Shown here in pieces: positions 9,059-16,958 of a stretch of 49,966 nt of DNA (position 1 is the stretch's first letter; each line of letters begins with the position of its first letter). The stretch lies in NCBI GenBank assembly GCA_003600225.1, contig QZFT01000058.1:1-49966 (forward strand), in the 5' to 3' direction. The notes under the pieces were generated by a model. The model had not been told where the DNA came from. It made no database searches and saw only the letters and a program-made list of their open reading frames with translations. A program made the translations under genes and the position numbers. The stretch is from Pseudonocardiaceae bacterium YIM PH 21723 (lineage in GTDB: Bacteria > Actinomycetota > Actinomycetes > Mycobacteriales > Pseudonocardiaceae).

Positions 9059-9221
9059 GGGCGGGCGCATGATATTTGCGCCCACTCACGCGTCAAGGGC
9101 GCCTGCGGCGTCCGCTTCGCGGATGTCGCTGCGCTCCACCCTTGACCTGTGAGCCTCTGGCGCAAAAACGGGCAGATTAAGGGCAGGCTGGGGCCTGCCC
9201 TCTTCAGGGGCGCGCCCGCCC
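9059..9221 (+). repeat. left terminal inverted repeat of the HNH element
   Basis: The repeat contains nested hairpins: GGGCGC/GCGCCC near the outer end; TCAAGGG/CCCTTGA enclosing CCGC-TTC-GCGG; and GGGCAGGC/GGCCTGCCC near the inner end. It ends with GGCGCGCCCGCCC. Confidence 0.85.
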
Positions 9222-9280
9222 GACACCAGCCCGCTCCTTGTAGTTCAGGGGTAACCTACGACGCGAGTTGATCTTCAATT

Positions 9281-9298
9281 AATCACCTGATAGTGATT
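9281..9298. promoter_or_regulatory. dyad upstream of the HNH gene
   Basis: AATCAC and GTGATT are separated by 6 nt within an AT-rich stretch between the left terminal repeat and the HNH gene. It could be an operator. A -10-like TAAAAT ends 6 nt before the ATG, which would suit a leaderless transcript. Confidence 0.4.
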
Positions 9299-9332
9299 CG
9301 AAATCGACTTCCTGTTCGACTAAAATGGAGGC

Positions 9333-10472
9333 ATGGAACAAGTCCTGACCCCCAGATCCGTGGCCGGTAAATACCGGTTCGCGGCGATGGTGATGGCCGA
9401 CTTCTTCCAGGACCTGCACGGGCTGCTGTCGACCTCCTCGGACTTCGACTCCGATCGGGAAGAAACCCGAGTCGAGATGACGGTCAGTTCGGCTCAGCTC
9501 CGCCACTTCATCGCTCTCGCCGAAGCACTGCACGTGAAGTTGCCCTGCACGCAAGAAGCCCTTGCCTCGGGTGGGATCGATCTCGCCAAAGCCCAAATGC
9601 TGCACTCCCTCACCAAACCCCTCGACAACGAGCTCGCAGGATTGGTCGAGGAAAAGGTCCTGCCCACCGCCCATGAACTCTCGAATTCGGAGATGCGCGC
9701 GTTGGGTGAACGGTACATCCAGGAACTCGACCCACACGGCGCGCAAGAACGGCACGAACGCCGGAAGAAAGACCGGTCGTTCACGGTGACCAGCAAACCC
9801 GATGGCATGGGTGAGCTGCGCCTGTATTCGACGGCGCCCGAGGTGCAGGCGGCGTATCAGGCGATCGATCAGCAGGTCCGCAACACCCGCGCGAAGGATG
9901 ATGACCGGACTCAAGATCAAGCTCGCGCCGACCTCGCCGCTGCCGTGCTCGCCGCTGGTGGCGCAGGATCCGAGGGTTTCGCGCCAGTGGATCCGAAGAT
10001 CGTGATCACGATCCCGAAGGACGTGATCGAGGGTCGGCAGGAGCACGGCGCCGAGATGCAGGGCCACGGAGCGATCCTGGGGTCGATGGCACGGCAGATG
10101 GCTGCCACCGCCCCCACCTGGTTGCGGATGATCACTGATCCGGTGACTGGGGTGGGGATCGACTTCTCCCGCAAGGGATACCGGCTCAGCCAGGCCGAGC
10201 GAGACTTCTTGATCACCCGACATAAGACGTGCCGGTTCCCGAACTGCCAGGCACCAGCCGTCACCAGCGATCTGGATCATCGAGAGCAATACCAACGCTG
10301 CAAGGTGACCCGAGGTTGGGACATGGCCCCGCTGTGTCGACGGCACCACATCCTCAAAGAGGAACACGGCTGGGGCTACGAGATCCTGCCCAACGGTGAC
10401 CTGATCTGGACTTCGCCAAGGGGAACCAAGATCTTGGTCCGCCTGGATCCGGGAGCCGATCCAGATGGGTAA
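9333..10472 (+). CDS. DUF222 / HNH endonuclease family protein
   Basis: 379 aa. The N-terminal two-thirds is the helical DUF222 region found in 13E12-type repeat proteins. The C terminus is an HNH-type zinc-finger nuclease: C-x4-C (CRFPNC), then DLDHREQY with the catalytic first His, then the PLCRRHHILKE block. The central Asn usual in the NL-x-PLC segment appears here as Asp (WDMAPLC), so catalytic competence is uncertain. GGAGG lies one base before the ATG, which is very close, and a -10-like TAAAAT sits just upstream. The gene is the only cargo of the element. Its likely role is DNA cleavage linked to element movement, which is inferred. Confidence 0.85.
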   Translation: MEQVLTPRSVAGKYRFAAMVMADFFQDLHGLLSTSSDFDSDREETRVEMTVSSAQLRHFIALAEALHVKLPCTQEALASGGIDLAKAQMLHSLTKPLDNELAGLVEEKVLPTAHELSNSEMRALGERYIQELDPHGAQERHERRKKDRSFTVTSKPDGMGELRLYSTAPEVQAAYQAIDQQVRNTRAKDDDRTQDQARADLAAAVLAAGGAGSEGFAPVDPKIVITIPKDVIEGRQEHGAEMQGHGAILGSMARQMAATAPTWLRMITDPVTGVGIDFSRKGYRLSQAERDFLITRHKTCRFPNCQAPAVTSDLDHREQYQRCKVTRGWDMAPLCRRHHILKEEHGWGYEILPNGDLIWTSPRGTKILVRLDPGADPDG

Positions 10473-10481
10473 GGGCGGTGG

Positions 10482-10643
10482 GGCGGGCGCGCTCCCCAAG
10501 AGGGCAGGCCCCAGCCTGCCCTATATCTGCCCGTTTTTGCGCCAGAGGCTCACGGGTCAAGGGTCAGCCGCAGGCTGATCCGCGAAGCGGACGCCGAAGG
10601 CGCCCTTGAGGCGTGAGGAGGCGCAAATACACTGCGCCCGCCC
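10482..10643 (-). repeat. right terminal inverted repeat of the HNH element
   Basis: Reverse complement of the left repeat with about 21 differences, clustered in the middle (around 10567-10582). Its own hairpins are preserved: GTCAGCC/GGCTGATC, CCGC-GAA-GCGG, CGCC-GAA-GGCG, and the inner GGGCAGGC/GCCTGCCC. Confidence 0.85.
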
Positions 10644-10742
10644 CACCGCCAGGAACCAAGCCACAAACAACCGGGGAATATGTGGCCCACCCCAAACGTC
10701 CCAGGGCAGGTCAGCAGAACCCACAAGACATAAGGTGACATC

Positions 10743-11225
10743 GTGAACGTCGAGGTGACACCGCTTCCGGGTATCGGTACCCGGCAGGACTTCATCATCA
10801 ACAACGGCCGCCGGATCGGGGTGATCACCTGCCGGGACGGCTCCATCCAGCTCATCCTGTCCAAACAGGACGATCCGGACAGCTGTACCGCCTCCATCCC
10901 GCTGAGCACGGAGGAGGCCAACACCCTGGCCAGCCTGCTGGGCGCGCCGAACCTGGTGGCGAAGCTGAACGCGAACCAGGAGGGCGTGGACGGCGTGTCC
11001 ACCCGCCAGTACCCCATTTCGGCCGGCTCCAGCTACGTCGGCCGCAGCCTGGGTGACACCGCGATGCGTACCCGCACCGGGTGCAGCATCGTCGCCGTCG
11101 TCAGAGCAGGCTCGGTCTCCGCCTCGCCGCGGCCCGACTTCGTGTTCGCCCCCCATGACCTGGTCGTGGTGGTCGGGACCGACGAGGGACTGCGAGCGGC
11201 GGAGGAGATTCTCAACCAGGATTAA
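10743..11225 (+). CDS. cation:proton antiporter regulatory subunit (TrkA-C domain)
   Basis: 160 aa, cytoplasmic, with no signal or membrane segment. The C-terminal half (about residues 80-158) is a TrkA-C/RCK-C ligand-binding domain. It resembles KhtT, which gates its partner KhtU. The stop codon is 6 nt before the antiporter ATG, so the two are co-transcribed and presumably form a complex. The GTG start has AAGGTG 5 nt upstream. The ligand (pH, a nucleotide or a cation) cannot be read from the sequence. Confidence 0.88.
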   Translation: MNVEVTPLPGIGTRQDFIINNGRRIGVITCRDGSIQLILSKQDDPDSCTASIPLSTEEANTLASLLGAPNLVAKLNANQEGVDGVSTRQYPISAGSSYVGRSLGDTAMRTRTGCSIVAVVRAGSVSASPRPDFVFAPHDLVVVVGTDEGLRAAEEILNQD

Positions 11226-11231
11226 AGGATC

Positions 11232-12407
11232 ATGGATCACACCACACTGGCGCTGGTCCAACTGGGCGCCGTCTTCTTCGGGCTGGGCATGCTCGGCAAG
11301 TTCGCCAACCGGATCGGCGTCTCACCGATCCCGCTCTACCTGATAGGCGGCCTGGCGTTCGGCGAGGGCGGACTCGTGCCGTTGCACGGCATCGGCGAGT
11401 TCGCCACCCTGTCCGGCGAGATCGGTGTGGTGTTGCTGCTGCTCCTGCTCGGCCTGGAGTACACGGCCGGCGAGCTGATGACCGGGCTGCGCCAGTCCTG
11501 GGTGGCCGGGCTGGTGGACCTGCTGCTCAACGCGACGCCCGGCGCCCTGGTCGGCCTGGCCATGGGCTGGGGTCCGGTCGGCGCGCTGGCCATGGCGGGC
11601 GTCACCTACATCTCCTCCTCCGGCATCGTCGCGAAGGTCCTCGCCGACCTGGGCAGACTCGGTAACCGGGAGACCCCGGTGATCCTGGCCGTGCTGGTGT
11701 TCGAGGACCTGGCGATGGCCGTCTATCTGCCGATCCTGACCGCCTTACTCGCCGGGGTGAGCCTGCTCGGCGGGCTGAAGGCGGTCGGCATCGCGCTGCT
11801 GGCGGTGACGGTCGTGCTGGTGATCGCGCTGCGCTTCGGCAAGTACGTGTCGGCCATCGTGGACGCGCCGAACGCCGACGTGTTCCTGTTGCGGGTACTC
11901 GGCGCCGCGCTTCTGGTGGCCGGGTTCGCCTCCGCGTTGCAGGTGTCCGCCGCGGTGGGCGCCTTCCTGCTGGGCATCGCGATCTCCGGATCCACCGCCG
12001 AGCAGGCCACCCGCCTGCTGGAGCCGATCCGCGACCTGTTCGCGGCCATGTTCTTCGTCGCCTTCGGGCTGAACACCGACCCGACCCAGATCCCGCCGGT
12101 GCTGGGCGTCGCGCTCGGCCTGGCCCTGCTGACCACGCTGACCAAGCTGGCCACCGGCTACTGGGCGGCCCGCCGCGCCGGCATCGCCCGGATGGGCCGG
12201 CTGCGGGCGGGTGCCGCGCTGGTGGCGCGGGGCGAGTTCTCCATCGTGATCGCCGGACTGGCGGTGGCCTCCGGGGCGGTGCCGCCGGCGATGGCCGCCC
12301 TGGCGACCGCGTACGTGCTGATCATGGCGGTGCTGGGCCCGGTGGCCGCGAGGCTGGCCGAGCCCGCGGGCAGGCTGGTCATCAGGCTGCGCCCGGCTAC
12401 TGCGTGA
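11232..12407 (+). CDS. cation:proton antiporter (CPA2, KhtU/KefB-like)
   Basis: 391 aa made almost entirely of hydrophobic helices, with 11-13 predicted from the sequence. The family blocks LLLLLGLEYTAGEL, ITYISSSGIV-like (GVTYISSSGIVAKVL) and VLVFEDLAMAVYLP are present. It lacks the C-terminal RCK domain of KefB/KefC, and the separate upstream gene supplies that regulator. It probably exports K+ or Na+ in exchange for H+. Its 3' end overlaps the convergent gene on the minus strand by 11 bases. Confidence 0.92.
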   Translation: MDHTTLALVQLGAVFFGLGMLGKFANRIGVSPIPLYLIGGLAFGEGGLVPLHGIGEFATLSGEIGVVLLLLLLGLEYTAGELMTGLRQSWVAGLVDLLLNATPGALVGLAMGWGPVGALAMAGVTYISSSGIVAKVLADLGRLGNRETPVILAVLVFEDLAMAVYLPILTALLAGVSLLGGLKAVGIALLAVTVVLVIALRFGKYVSAIVDAPNADVFLLRVLGAALLVAGFASALQVSAAVGAFLLGIAISGSTAEQATRLLEPIRDLFAAMFFVAFGLNTDPTQIPPVLGVALGLALLTTLTKLATGYWAARRAGIARMGRLRAGAALVARGEFSIVIAGLAVASGAVPPAMAALATAYVLIMAVLGPVAARLAEPAGRLVIRLRPATA

Positions 12408-13008
12408 ACAGGTCCATGTACTTCGGCTCCACCGGTACCGCCCACGCGATGAGCACCCCGGCGCCGACCCCGACCACCAGCCACGGGATCCCGGCGGGGG
12501 TGAGCGGCCGGTTGCGCAGCAGCCAGACCAGGACCGCCAGAACCACCACGACCGAGAACAGCGAGAAGAGGTCCACGATCCCGGCCGTGTAGATGCCCTT
12601 GCCGACCACACCGATCAGGGCACCGAAGGCGACGGACACCTGGCGGCCGGTGCGCTGCAGCAGGTTCATCGCGATCGCGGCGGCGATCGGTGACATCAGT
12701 ACCGCGATCGCGGACCAGAACACCAGGTGGGTCAGCGAGGACGGGTAGACCTGCTGGACCAGGTAATAGGTGAAGACCTGGGCGAGCAGGCTGAGGGCCG
12801 TGGTGATGCAGGCCTGTCCGTAGTTGCCCCGGCTGCCGCCGAGCAGGCCGAGCAGTACCCACAGCGTGCTGCCGTACAGCCACGGGTGGAAGCCGTCGAC
12901 CGAGACCTCGAGGACGGCGAGGATCACGCTCGACAGCGCGCCCAATGCTATGCAGGCGAACACGAACCGCAGAGTGGACGGATACGGAGAGGTCAACCCT
13001 CTGTCCAC
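12397..13008 (-). CDS. multi-span membrane protein, DUF6518-like
   Basis: 203 aa with six to seven hydrophobic segments and short loops. The overall look resembles DUF6518 family proteins, though that match is from memory. The GTG start at 13008 has AGGAGA 8 nt upstream. It is a single gene, converging on the antiporter gene with an 11-base overlap. No catalytic motif is visible and I assign no function. Confidence 0.7.
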   Translation of the reverse strand: MDRGLTSPYPSTLRFVFACIALGALSSVILAVLEVSVDGFHPWLYGSTLWVLLGLLGGSRGNYGQACITTALSLLAQVFTYYLVQQVYPSSLTHLVFWSAIAVLMSPIAAAIAMNLLQRTGRQVSVAFGALIGVVGKGIYTAGIVDLFSLFSVVVVLAVLVWLLRNRPLTPAGIPWLVVGVGAGVLIAWAVPVEPKYMDLFTQ

Positions 13009-13124
13009 AGTGGTCTCTCCTATCCAGGCCGTCCTTTACCGACCGGTAGCCTAACCGGTCCTCTCGCCCAGCGGATCAAATTCAGTCATCTCTGAAGCCA
13101 TTAGATATGCTGAACCACGAATGC

Positions 13125-13176
13125 CCCGAAGTTGGCGATGTTCGGGGAAGAACGTCCCGAACATCGCCAACTTCGG
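13125..13176. repeat. intergenic palindrome R3
   Basis: CCCGAAGTTGGCGATGTTCG on the left pairs with CGAACATCGCCAACTTCGG on the right around a short loop (GGGAAGAACGTCC region). It sits 11 nt beyond the rluB stop codon and is well placed as its terminator. Confidence 0.9.
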
Positions 13177-13186
13177 AGAGGAAGGG

Positions 13187-13924
13187 TTAGAGGCCGACTG
13201 CCTTGTAGAGGCCGCCGATTTCGTGGCGGTTGAGCGGGCGCAGGACGCCGGGCTTCTGGTTGCCGATGTACAGGTCGGCGATGCCCACCCGGACCAGGCG
13301 CTGCACCGGGAAGCCGACGTGGTCCAGCATCCGGCGGACGATCCGGTTGCGGCCCTCGTGCAGCTGGAGTTCCAGCAGCGCACGGCCGGGCGCGGAGTCG
13401 ACCAGCTTGAACGAGTCGACCTTGGCCGGGCCGTCGTCGAGGACGATTCCGGCGCGCAGCTGCTTGCCCAGGTCACGCGGGACGGTGCCGTTGACCTCGG
13501 CCAGGTAGGTCTTCATCACCTTGTACCGCGGGTGCATCAGCCGGTTGGCCAGCTCCCCGTCGTTGGTCATGATCAGCAGGCCTTCGGTCTCCACGTCGAG
13601 CCGGCCGACGTGGAACAGCCGGTCCTCGCGGCCACGCAGGTAGTCGCCGACACAGGGCCGGTGCTCCTCGTCGTGCATGGTGGAGTGCACGCCGACGGGC
13701 TTGTTCAGCGCCAGATAGTGCAGGTCGTCGCGCACGACGACGCGGACGCCGTCGACGTGGATGACCGCGGTGTCCGGGTCGACCCGCCTGCCCTGCTCGC
13801 GGACGACCTTGCCGTCGACCTGGACCCGGCCCTGATCGATCAGTTCCTCGGAGGCACGCCGCGAAGCGACACCGGCCTGCGCGAGTACTTTCTGCAGGCG
13901 TACGCCCTCGGTCTGGTCAGACAT
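13187..13924 (-). CDS. rluB: 23S rRNA pseudouridine synthase RluB-type
   Basis: Isomerises a uridine of 23S rRNA (2605 in E. coli numbering). An N-terminal S4 RNA-binding domain (RLQKVLAQAGVASRR) precedes the synthase domain. The catalytic Asp lies in GRLDVETEGLLIMTNDG. At 245 aa it is the normal length for actinobacterial members. I use the ATG at 13924 (MSDQTEG) rather than the frame's farther start at 13960, which would place 12 extra residues inside scpB. The 8-base overlap with scpB marks one operon, parA-RHH-scpA-scpB-rluB. Confidence 0.95.
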   Translation of the reverse strand: MSDQTEGVRLQKVLAQAGVASRRASEELIDQGRVQVDGKVVREQGRRVDPDTAVIHVDGVRVVVRDDLHYLALNKPVGVHSTMHDEEHRPCVGDYLRGREDRLFHVGRLDVETEGLLIMTNDGELANRLMHPRYKVMKTYLAEVNGTVPRDLGKQLRAGIVLDDGPAKVDSFKLVDSAPGRALLELQLHEGRNRIVRRMLDHVGFPVQRLVRVGIADLYIGNQKPGVLRPLNRHEIGGLYKAVGL

Positions 13925-14495
13925 CGTCGATCGCATCCACTTCCGGCAGCAAGGGGGCAAGAGGGGGCAGGTCCTCGAGCGAGGACAGCCCGAGCCGTTC
14001 GAGGAACAGCTCCGTGGTCCGGTACAGCAGGCCGCCGGTCTCCGAGTCGGTACCGATCTCCTGGATCAGCCCGCGCAGCACGAGGGTCCTGATCACACCG
14101 TCCACATTGACGCCACGCACGGCGGCTACCCGCGCCCTGGTGACCGGTTGACGGTAGGCGATGACCGCCAAAGTCTCCAAAGCGGCCCTGGTGAGCTTCG
14201 CCCGCTGGCCGTCCAGCAGGAATCGTTCCACATAGGGCGCGTAGATGTCGCGGGTGTACATCCGCCAGCCCTCGCCCATCCGGCGCAGGTCGATGCCGGA
14301 GCCGCTGCCGGAGTACCTGGCGGACAGCCTGCGCAGGCCGCCGGTGACCCGGTCCACGGTGGAATCGAGCGCGGATGCCAGGGGTTCCTCACCGATGGGC
14401 GCGTCCACGACCAGCAGCAACGCCTCCAGGGCGGCGTCGAAGTCGGTGTCCTCGGTGATGTCCGGTAGCCCGCTGTCCTCGATGGCTTCGGTCAT
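13917..14495 (-). CDS. scpB: segregation and condensation protein B
   Basis: Winged-helix kleisin-interacting subunit of the SMC condensin complex. 192 aa. Conserved ScpB features include the LEALLLVVDAPIGEEPLA start, the LETLAVIAYRQPVTRARV core block, and the VDGVIRTLVLRGLI segment. The ATG overlaps the scpA stop by 4 bases. Confidence 0.96.
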   Translation of the reverse strand: MTEAIEDSGLPDITEDTDFDAALEALLLVVDAPIGEEPLASALDSTVDRVTGGLRRLSARYSGSGSGIDLRRMGEGWRMYTRDIYAPYVERFLLDGQRAKLTRAALETLAVIAYRQPVTRARVAAVRGVNVDGVIRTLVLRGLIQEIGTDSETGGLLYRTTELFLERLGLSSLEDLPPLAPLLPEVDAIDDV

Positions 14496-15340
14496 CCGCC
14501 GTACTCCTCTTCTTCGGTGCTGGCCAGATCCTGCTCGGCCTGAGCGGCGGCCTCTTCCAGGCTGCCACCGGTCCAGCGCACGATGAGCTCGCCCAGCGGG
14601 TCCTCCTGGTCGAGGTAGATCGCCGCCTCCCGGTACAGCTCCAGCAACGCCAGGAACGTGGCGACGATCTCGATGGTGTGCTCGCAGTCGACGACCAGCG
14701 AGGCGAAGGTGGCGGTGCCGTTCTCGGCCAGCACCACCCGCAGTTCCGCGGCGCGTTCCCGGATGCCGACCCGGTGGTTGTGGATGTGGTCCAGGCCGAC
14801 GGTGGGGATCGGCTTGGGCCGGAACACGCTGGCCGCGGTCTCGGCGAACCGCTGCGGGCTGACGCCGATCATCACCTCGGGCAGCAGGTCGTTGAACCGG
14901 TCCTCCAGGGCCACCGAGCGCGGGTAGCGGCGCAGCGCCCCCGCCTCCAGTTCGCCGAACAACGCGGCCACCTGCTTGTAGGCGCGGTACTGCAGCAGCC
15001 GGGCGAACAGCAGGTCGCGGGCTTCCAGCAGCGCCAGGTCGTCCTCGTCCTCCACCTCGGCGGAGGGCACCAGCCGCGCGGCCTTGAGGTCCAGCAGCGT
15101 GGCCGCGATGACCAGGAACGAGGTGACCTCGTCCAGGTCCCAGTTCTCGCCGAGTTTCTTGGTGTGCGAGATGAACTCGTCGGTGACCTTGTGCAGCGCC
15201 ACCTCGGTGACGTCCATCTGGTGCGCGCTGATCAGCTGCAGCAAGAGGTCGAACGGGCCCTCGAAGTTGGCCAGGTGGACGGTGAACTTCGCGGTGGTGT
15301 TGTCCGGGTCTCCGGTGAGCTCGGTGAGAGCGTCTTTCAC
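14492..15340 (-). CDS. scpA: segregation and condensation protein A
   Basis: Kleisin subunit bridging SMC heads. 282 aa with the N-terminal block FTVHLANFEGPFDLLLQLI, the central EVTSFLVIAATLLDLKAARL helix that contacts SMC, and a C-terminal winged-helix region. The GTG start overlaps the preceding stop codon by one base, so the genes are coupled. Confidence 0.96.
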   Translation of the reverse strand: MKDALTELTGDPDNTTAKFTVHLANFEGPFDLLLQLISAHQMDVTEVALHKVTDEFISHTKKLGENWDLDEVTSFLVIAATLLDLKAARLVPSAEVEDEDDLALLEARDLLFARLLQYRAYKQVAALFGELEAGALRRYPRSVALEDRFNDLLPEVMIGVSPQRFAETAASVFRPKPIPTVGLDHIHNHRVGIRERAAELRVVLAENGTATFASLVVDCEHTIEIVATFLALLELYREAAIYLDQEDPLGELIVRWTGGSLEEAAAQAEQDLASTEEEEYGG

Positions 15341-15660
15341 TAGTTACCCGTCAGCCGGGTGACCAGCGCCGATGTCTCGCCGCGGTCCTCGAAGTCGGCC
15401 AGCAGCACGGCGATGGCCTCACGCACGATGCGGCCGCGGTCGATGCCGAGGCCGTGTGCGGCGCGCAGTTGCAGCCGGGCCTGTTCCAGGGCGAGGAGTT
15501 CCTCGTCGGACAGGTAGACGGTGATCTTGGTTTCGTGCCGCTGCCTGCCGGAGCTCTTGCGCTCGACGGCGGGAATCGGGCCTGGGGTGTCCAGTGCCGG
15601 GGACGGCATGGTGGGGCGGAAGAGTTCGGCCGCACCGGGAAGCGAGGCGCGACGGGTCAC
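15340..15660 (-). CDS. ribbon-helix-helix-like protein between parA and scpA
   Basis: 106 aa. The first 40 residues are Pro/Ala-rich and probably disordered. The remainder (KITVYLSDEELLALEQARLQ, then a helix and IVREAIAVLLADFE) has the strand-helix-helix pattern of ribbon-helix-helix DNA-binding proteins. The GTG start overlaps the parA-like stop by 4 bases and the stop touches the scpA start. Its position suggests it could be the DNA-binding partner of the ParA-like ATPase, which is an inference. Confidence 0.75.
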   Translation of the reverse strand: MTRRASLPGAAELFRPTMPSPALDTPGPIPAVERKSSGRQRHETKITVYLSDEELLALEQARLQLRAAHGLGIDRGRIVREAIAVLLADFEDRGETSALVTRLTGN

Positions 15661-16589
15661 CGGGCGAGCACCTCCCGGGCGAGTGCCCGGTATGCCTTGG
15701 CGCCGGCGGACCGCGGCGCCCAGGTGGTGATGGGCTCACCGGCGACGGTGGTCTCCGGGAACCGCACGGTGCGGTTGATCACGGTATCGAACACGACATC
15801 CCCGAACGCTTCTACGACCCTGGCCATGACCTCACGAGAATGCAGGGTGCGCGGATCGTACATCGTGGCCAGGATGCCGCTGATGTCGAGCTTGGGGTTG
15901 AGCCGCTCCCGCACCTTCTCGATGGTGTCGATCAGCAGCGCCACGCCGCGCAGGCTGAAGAACTCGCATTCGAGGGGGATGATCACGCCGTCCGCGGCCG
16001 CCAGGGCGTTGACCGTGAGCAGGCCGAGCGAGGGCTGGCAGTCGACCAGGATGTAGTCGTAGTGCGCCATCACCGGCCCCAGGCTGCGCGCGAGTGCGTG
16101 TTCCCGGCCGACCTCGGCCACCAGCTGCACCTCGGCGGCGGACAGATCGATGTTGCTGGGCAACAGATCCATGTCCTCGATACCGGTGCGCAGCACCACC
16201 TGCTGGAGCGGCAGCTTGCGCTCGATCAGCACGTTGTAGATCGTGTTGTCCAGCTGGTGCGGCTGCACGCCGAGCCCGACGGAGAGCGCTCCCTGCGGGT
16301 CGAAGTCGACCAGCAGCACCCGGCGGCCGTACTCGGCCAGCGCGGCGCCCAGGTTGATCGTCGAGGTGGTCTTGCCGACGCCACCCTTCTGGTTGCACAC
16401 CGCCATGATCTTCGCCGGGCCGTGGCCCGCGATCAGCGGTGGCTCCGGGACATGGCGGCGAACCCGGCCGGTGGGCCCGACCTCGCCCTCGCTGTCCGGC
16501 AGCGCCTCGTCGGTCAGATCGTGCGGCTTGGGCGCCAGATCCAGCTCGCCCACGTCACGGCGCGCTCGCTGCGGCCCCGATGTGGACAT
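15657..16589 (-). CDS. ParA/Soj-family ATPase
   Basis: A deviant-Walker ATPase. The KGGVGKTT P-loop lies in CNQKGGVGKTTSTINLG, followed by VDFDPQG and the DCQPSLG switch. The first 85 residues are a polar N-terminal extension. I choose the ATG at 16589 (MSTSGPQ) because GGGGAG lies 9 nt upstream; the frame runs open to 16772 but that part looks non-coding. The protein has 310 aa. It heads the scpA-scpB-rluB operon, as in M. tuberculosis Rv1708, so it may link origin segregation to condensin loading. Confidence 0.92.
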   Translation of the reverse strand: MSTSGPQRARRDVGELDLAPKPHDLTDEALPDSEGEVGPTGRVRRHVPEPPLIAGHGPAKIMAVCNQKGGVGKTTSTINLGAALAEYGRRVLLVDFDPQGALSVGLGVQPHQLDNTIYNVLIERKLPLQQVVLRTGIEDMDLLPSNIDLSAAEVQLVAEVGREHALARSLGPVMAHYDYILVDCQPSLGLLTVNALAAADGVIIPLECEFFSLRGVALLIDTIEKVRERLNPKLDISGILATMYDPRTLHSREVMARVVEAFGDVVFDTVINRTVRFPETTVAGEPITTWAPRSAGAKAYRALAREVLAR

Positions 16590-16870
16590 GTGCACTGACT
16601 CCCCTGCGTCTGGTACGGCCCGACGATGTTGTGGCGAGCGTAAGCGGCTGTGCGCCGCATGGGCAACGCGCCTCGCCGAAGACCCGCCGGATTCCCCGGA
16701 AGGGCCTTGGCTAGCTGCACAAATACCACCTATAGCGCTCGCGTGCCGCCCGAGATCACGACCCGGTAACACACCTGGGTGAGCAGTGTGCTGCGGATGA
16801 TCAACGACCCGAGTTCACCGAGGATGTCCTTCACCCGAATTGATGATCTTCAAGCGGGCGGGGTGCGGGC
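16590..16870. other. intergenic region upstream of the ParA-like gene
   Basis: About 280 bases without a convincing gene. They should hold the promoter of the parA-scp operon. I could not settle on a -10/-35 pair and see no strong hairpin. Confidence 0.5.
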
Positions 16871-16958
16871 GCAGTAAGGGGCACCCACACCGCGTTGAGT
16901 GCAGTAAAGGGCACCCATACAGCGTTGAGTGCAGTGAGGGGCACCCTTACTGCAACCG
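16871..16958. repeat. 30-bp tandem repeat ending in a hairpin
   Basis: Two full 30-bp units (16871-16900, 16901-16930) and a partial third share GCAGTRARGGGCACCC and GCGTTGAGT. The third copy becomes GCAGTGAGGG-GCA-CCCTTACTGC (16931-16953), a hairpin lying a few bases beyond the xerD stop codon. The array may therefore have grown by duplication of half a terminator. Confidence 0.75.

Larger units (their letters stand above)
9051..10653. mobile_element. DUF222-HNH element with long terminal inverted repeats
   Basis: About 1.6 kb bounded by inverted repeats of roughly 165 bp (9059-9221 and 10482-10643, extending weakly outward to 9051 and 10653). By eye the repeats are about 87% identical. One gene, a DUF222-HNH nuclease, lies inside and points rightward. 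The element sits between two unrelated transcription units. I could not find a convincing target-site duplication. The REP13E12 repeats of M. tuberculosis encode the same protein family, but I know of no inverted repeats of this length described for them. Confidence 0.75.

Noticed and set aside
9018-10660. Insertion sequence with a transposase
   Set aside because: The inverted repeats are real but the only gene is a DUF222-HNH protein. There is no DDE, HUH or serine recombinase, so I call it a mobile element candidate rather than an IS.
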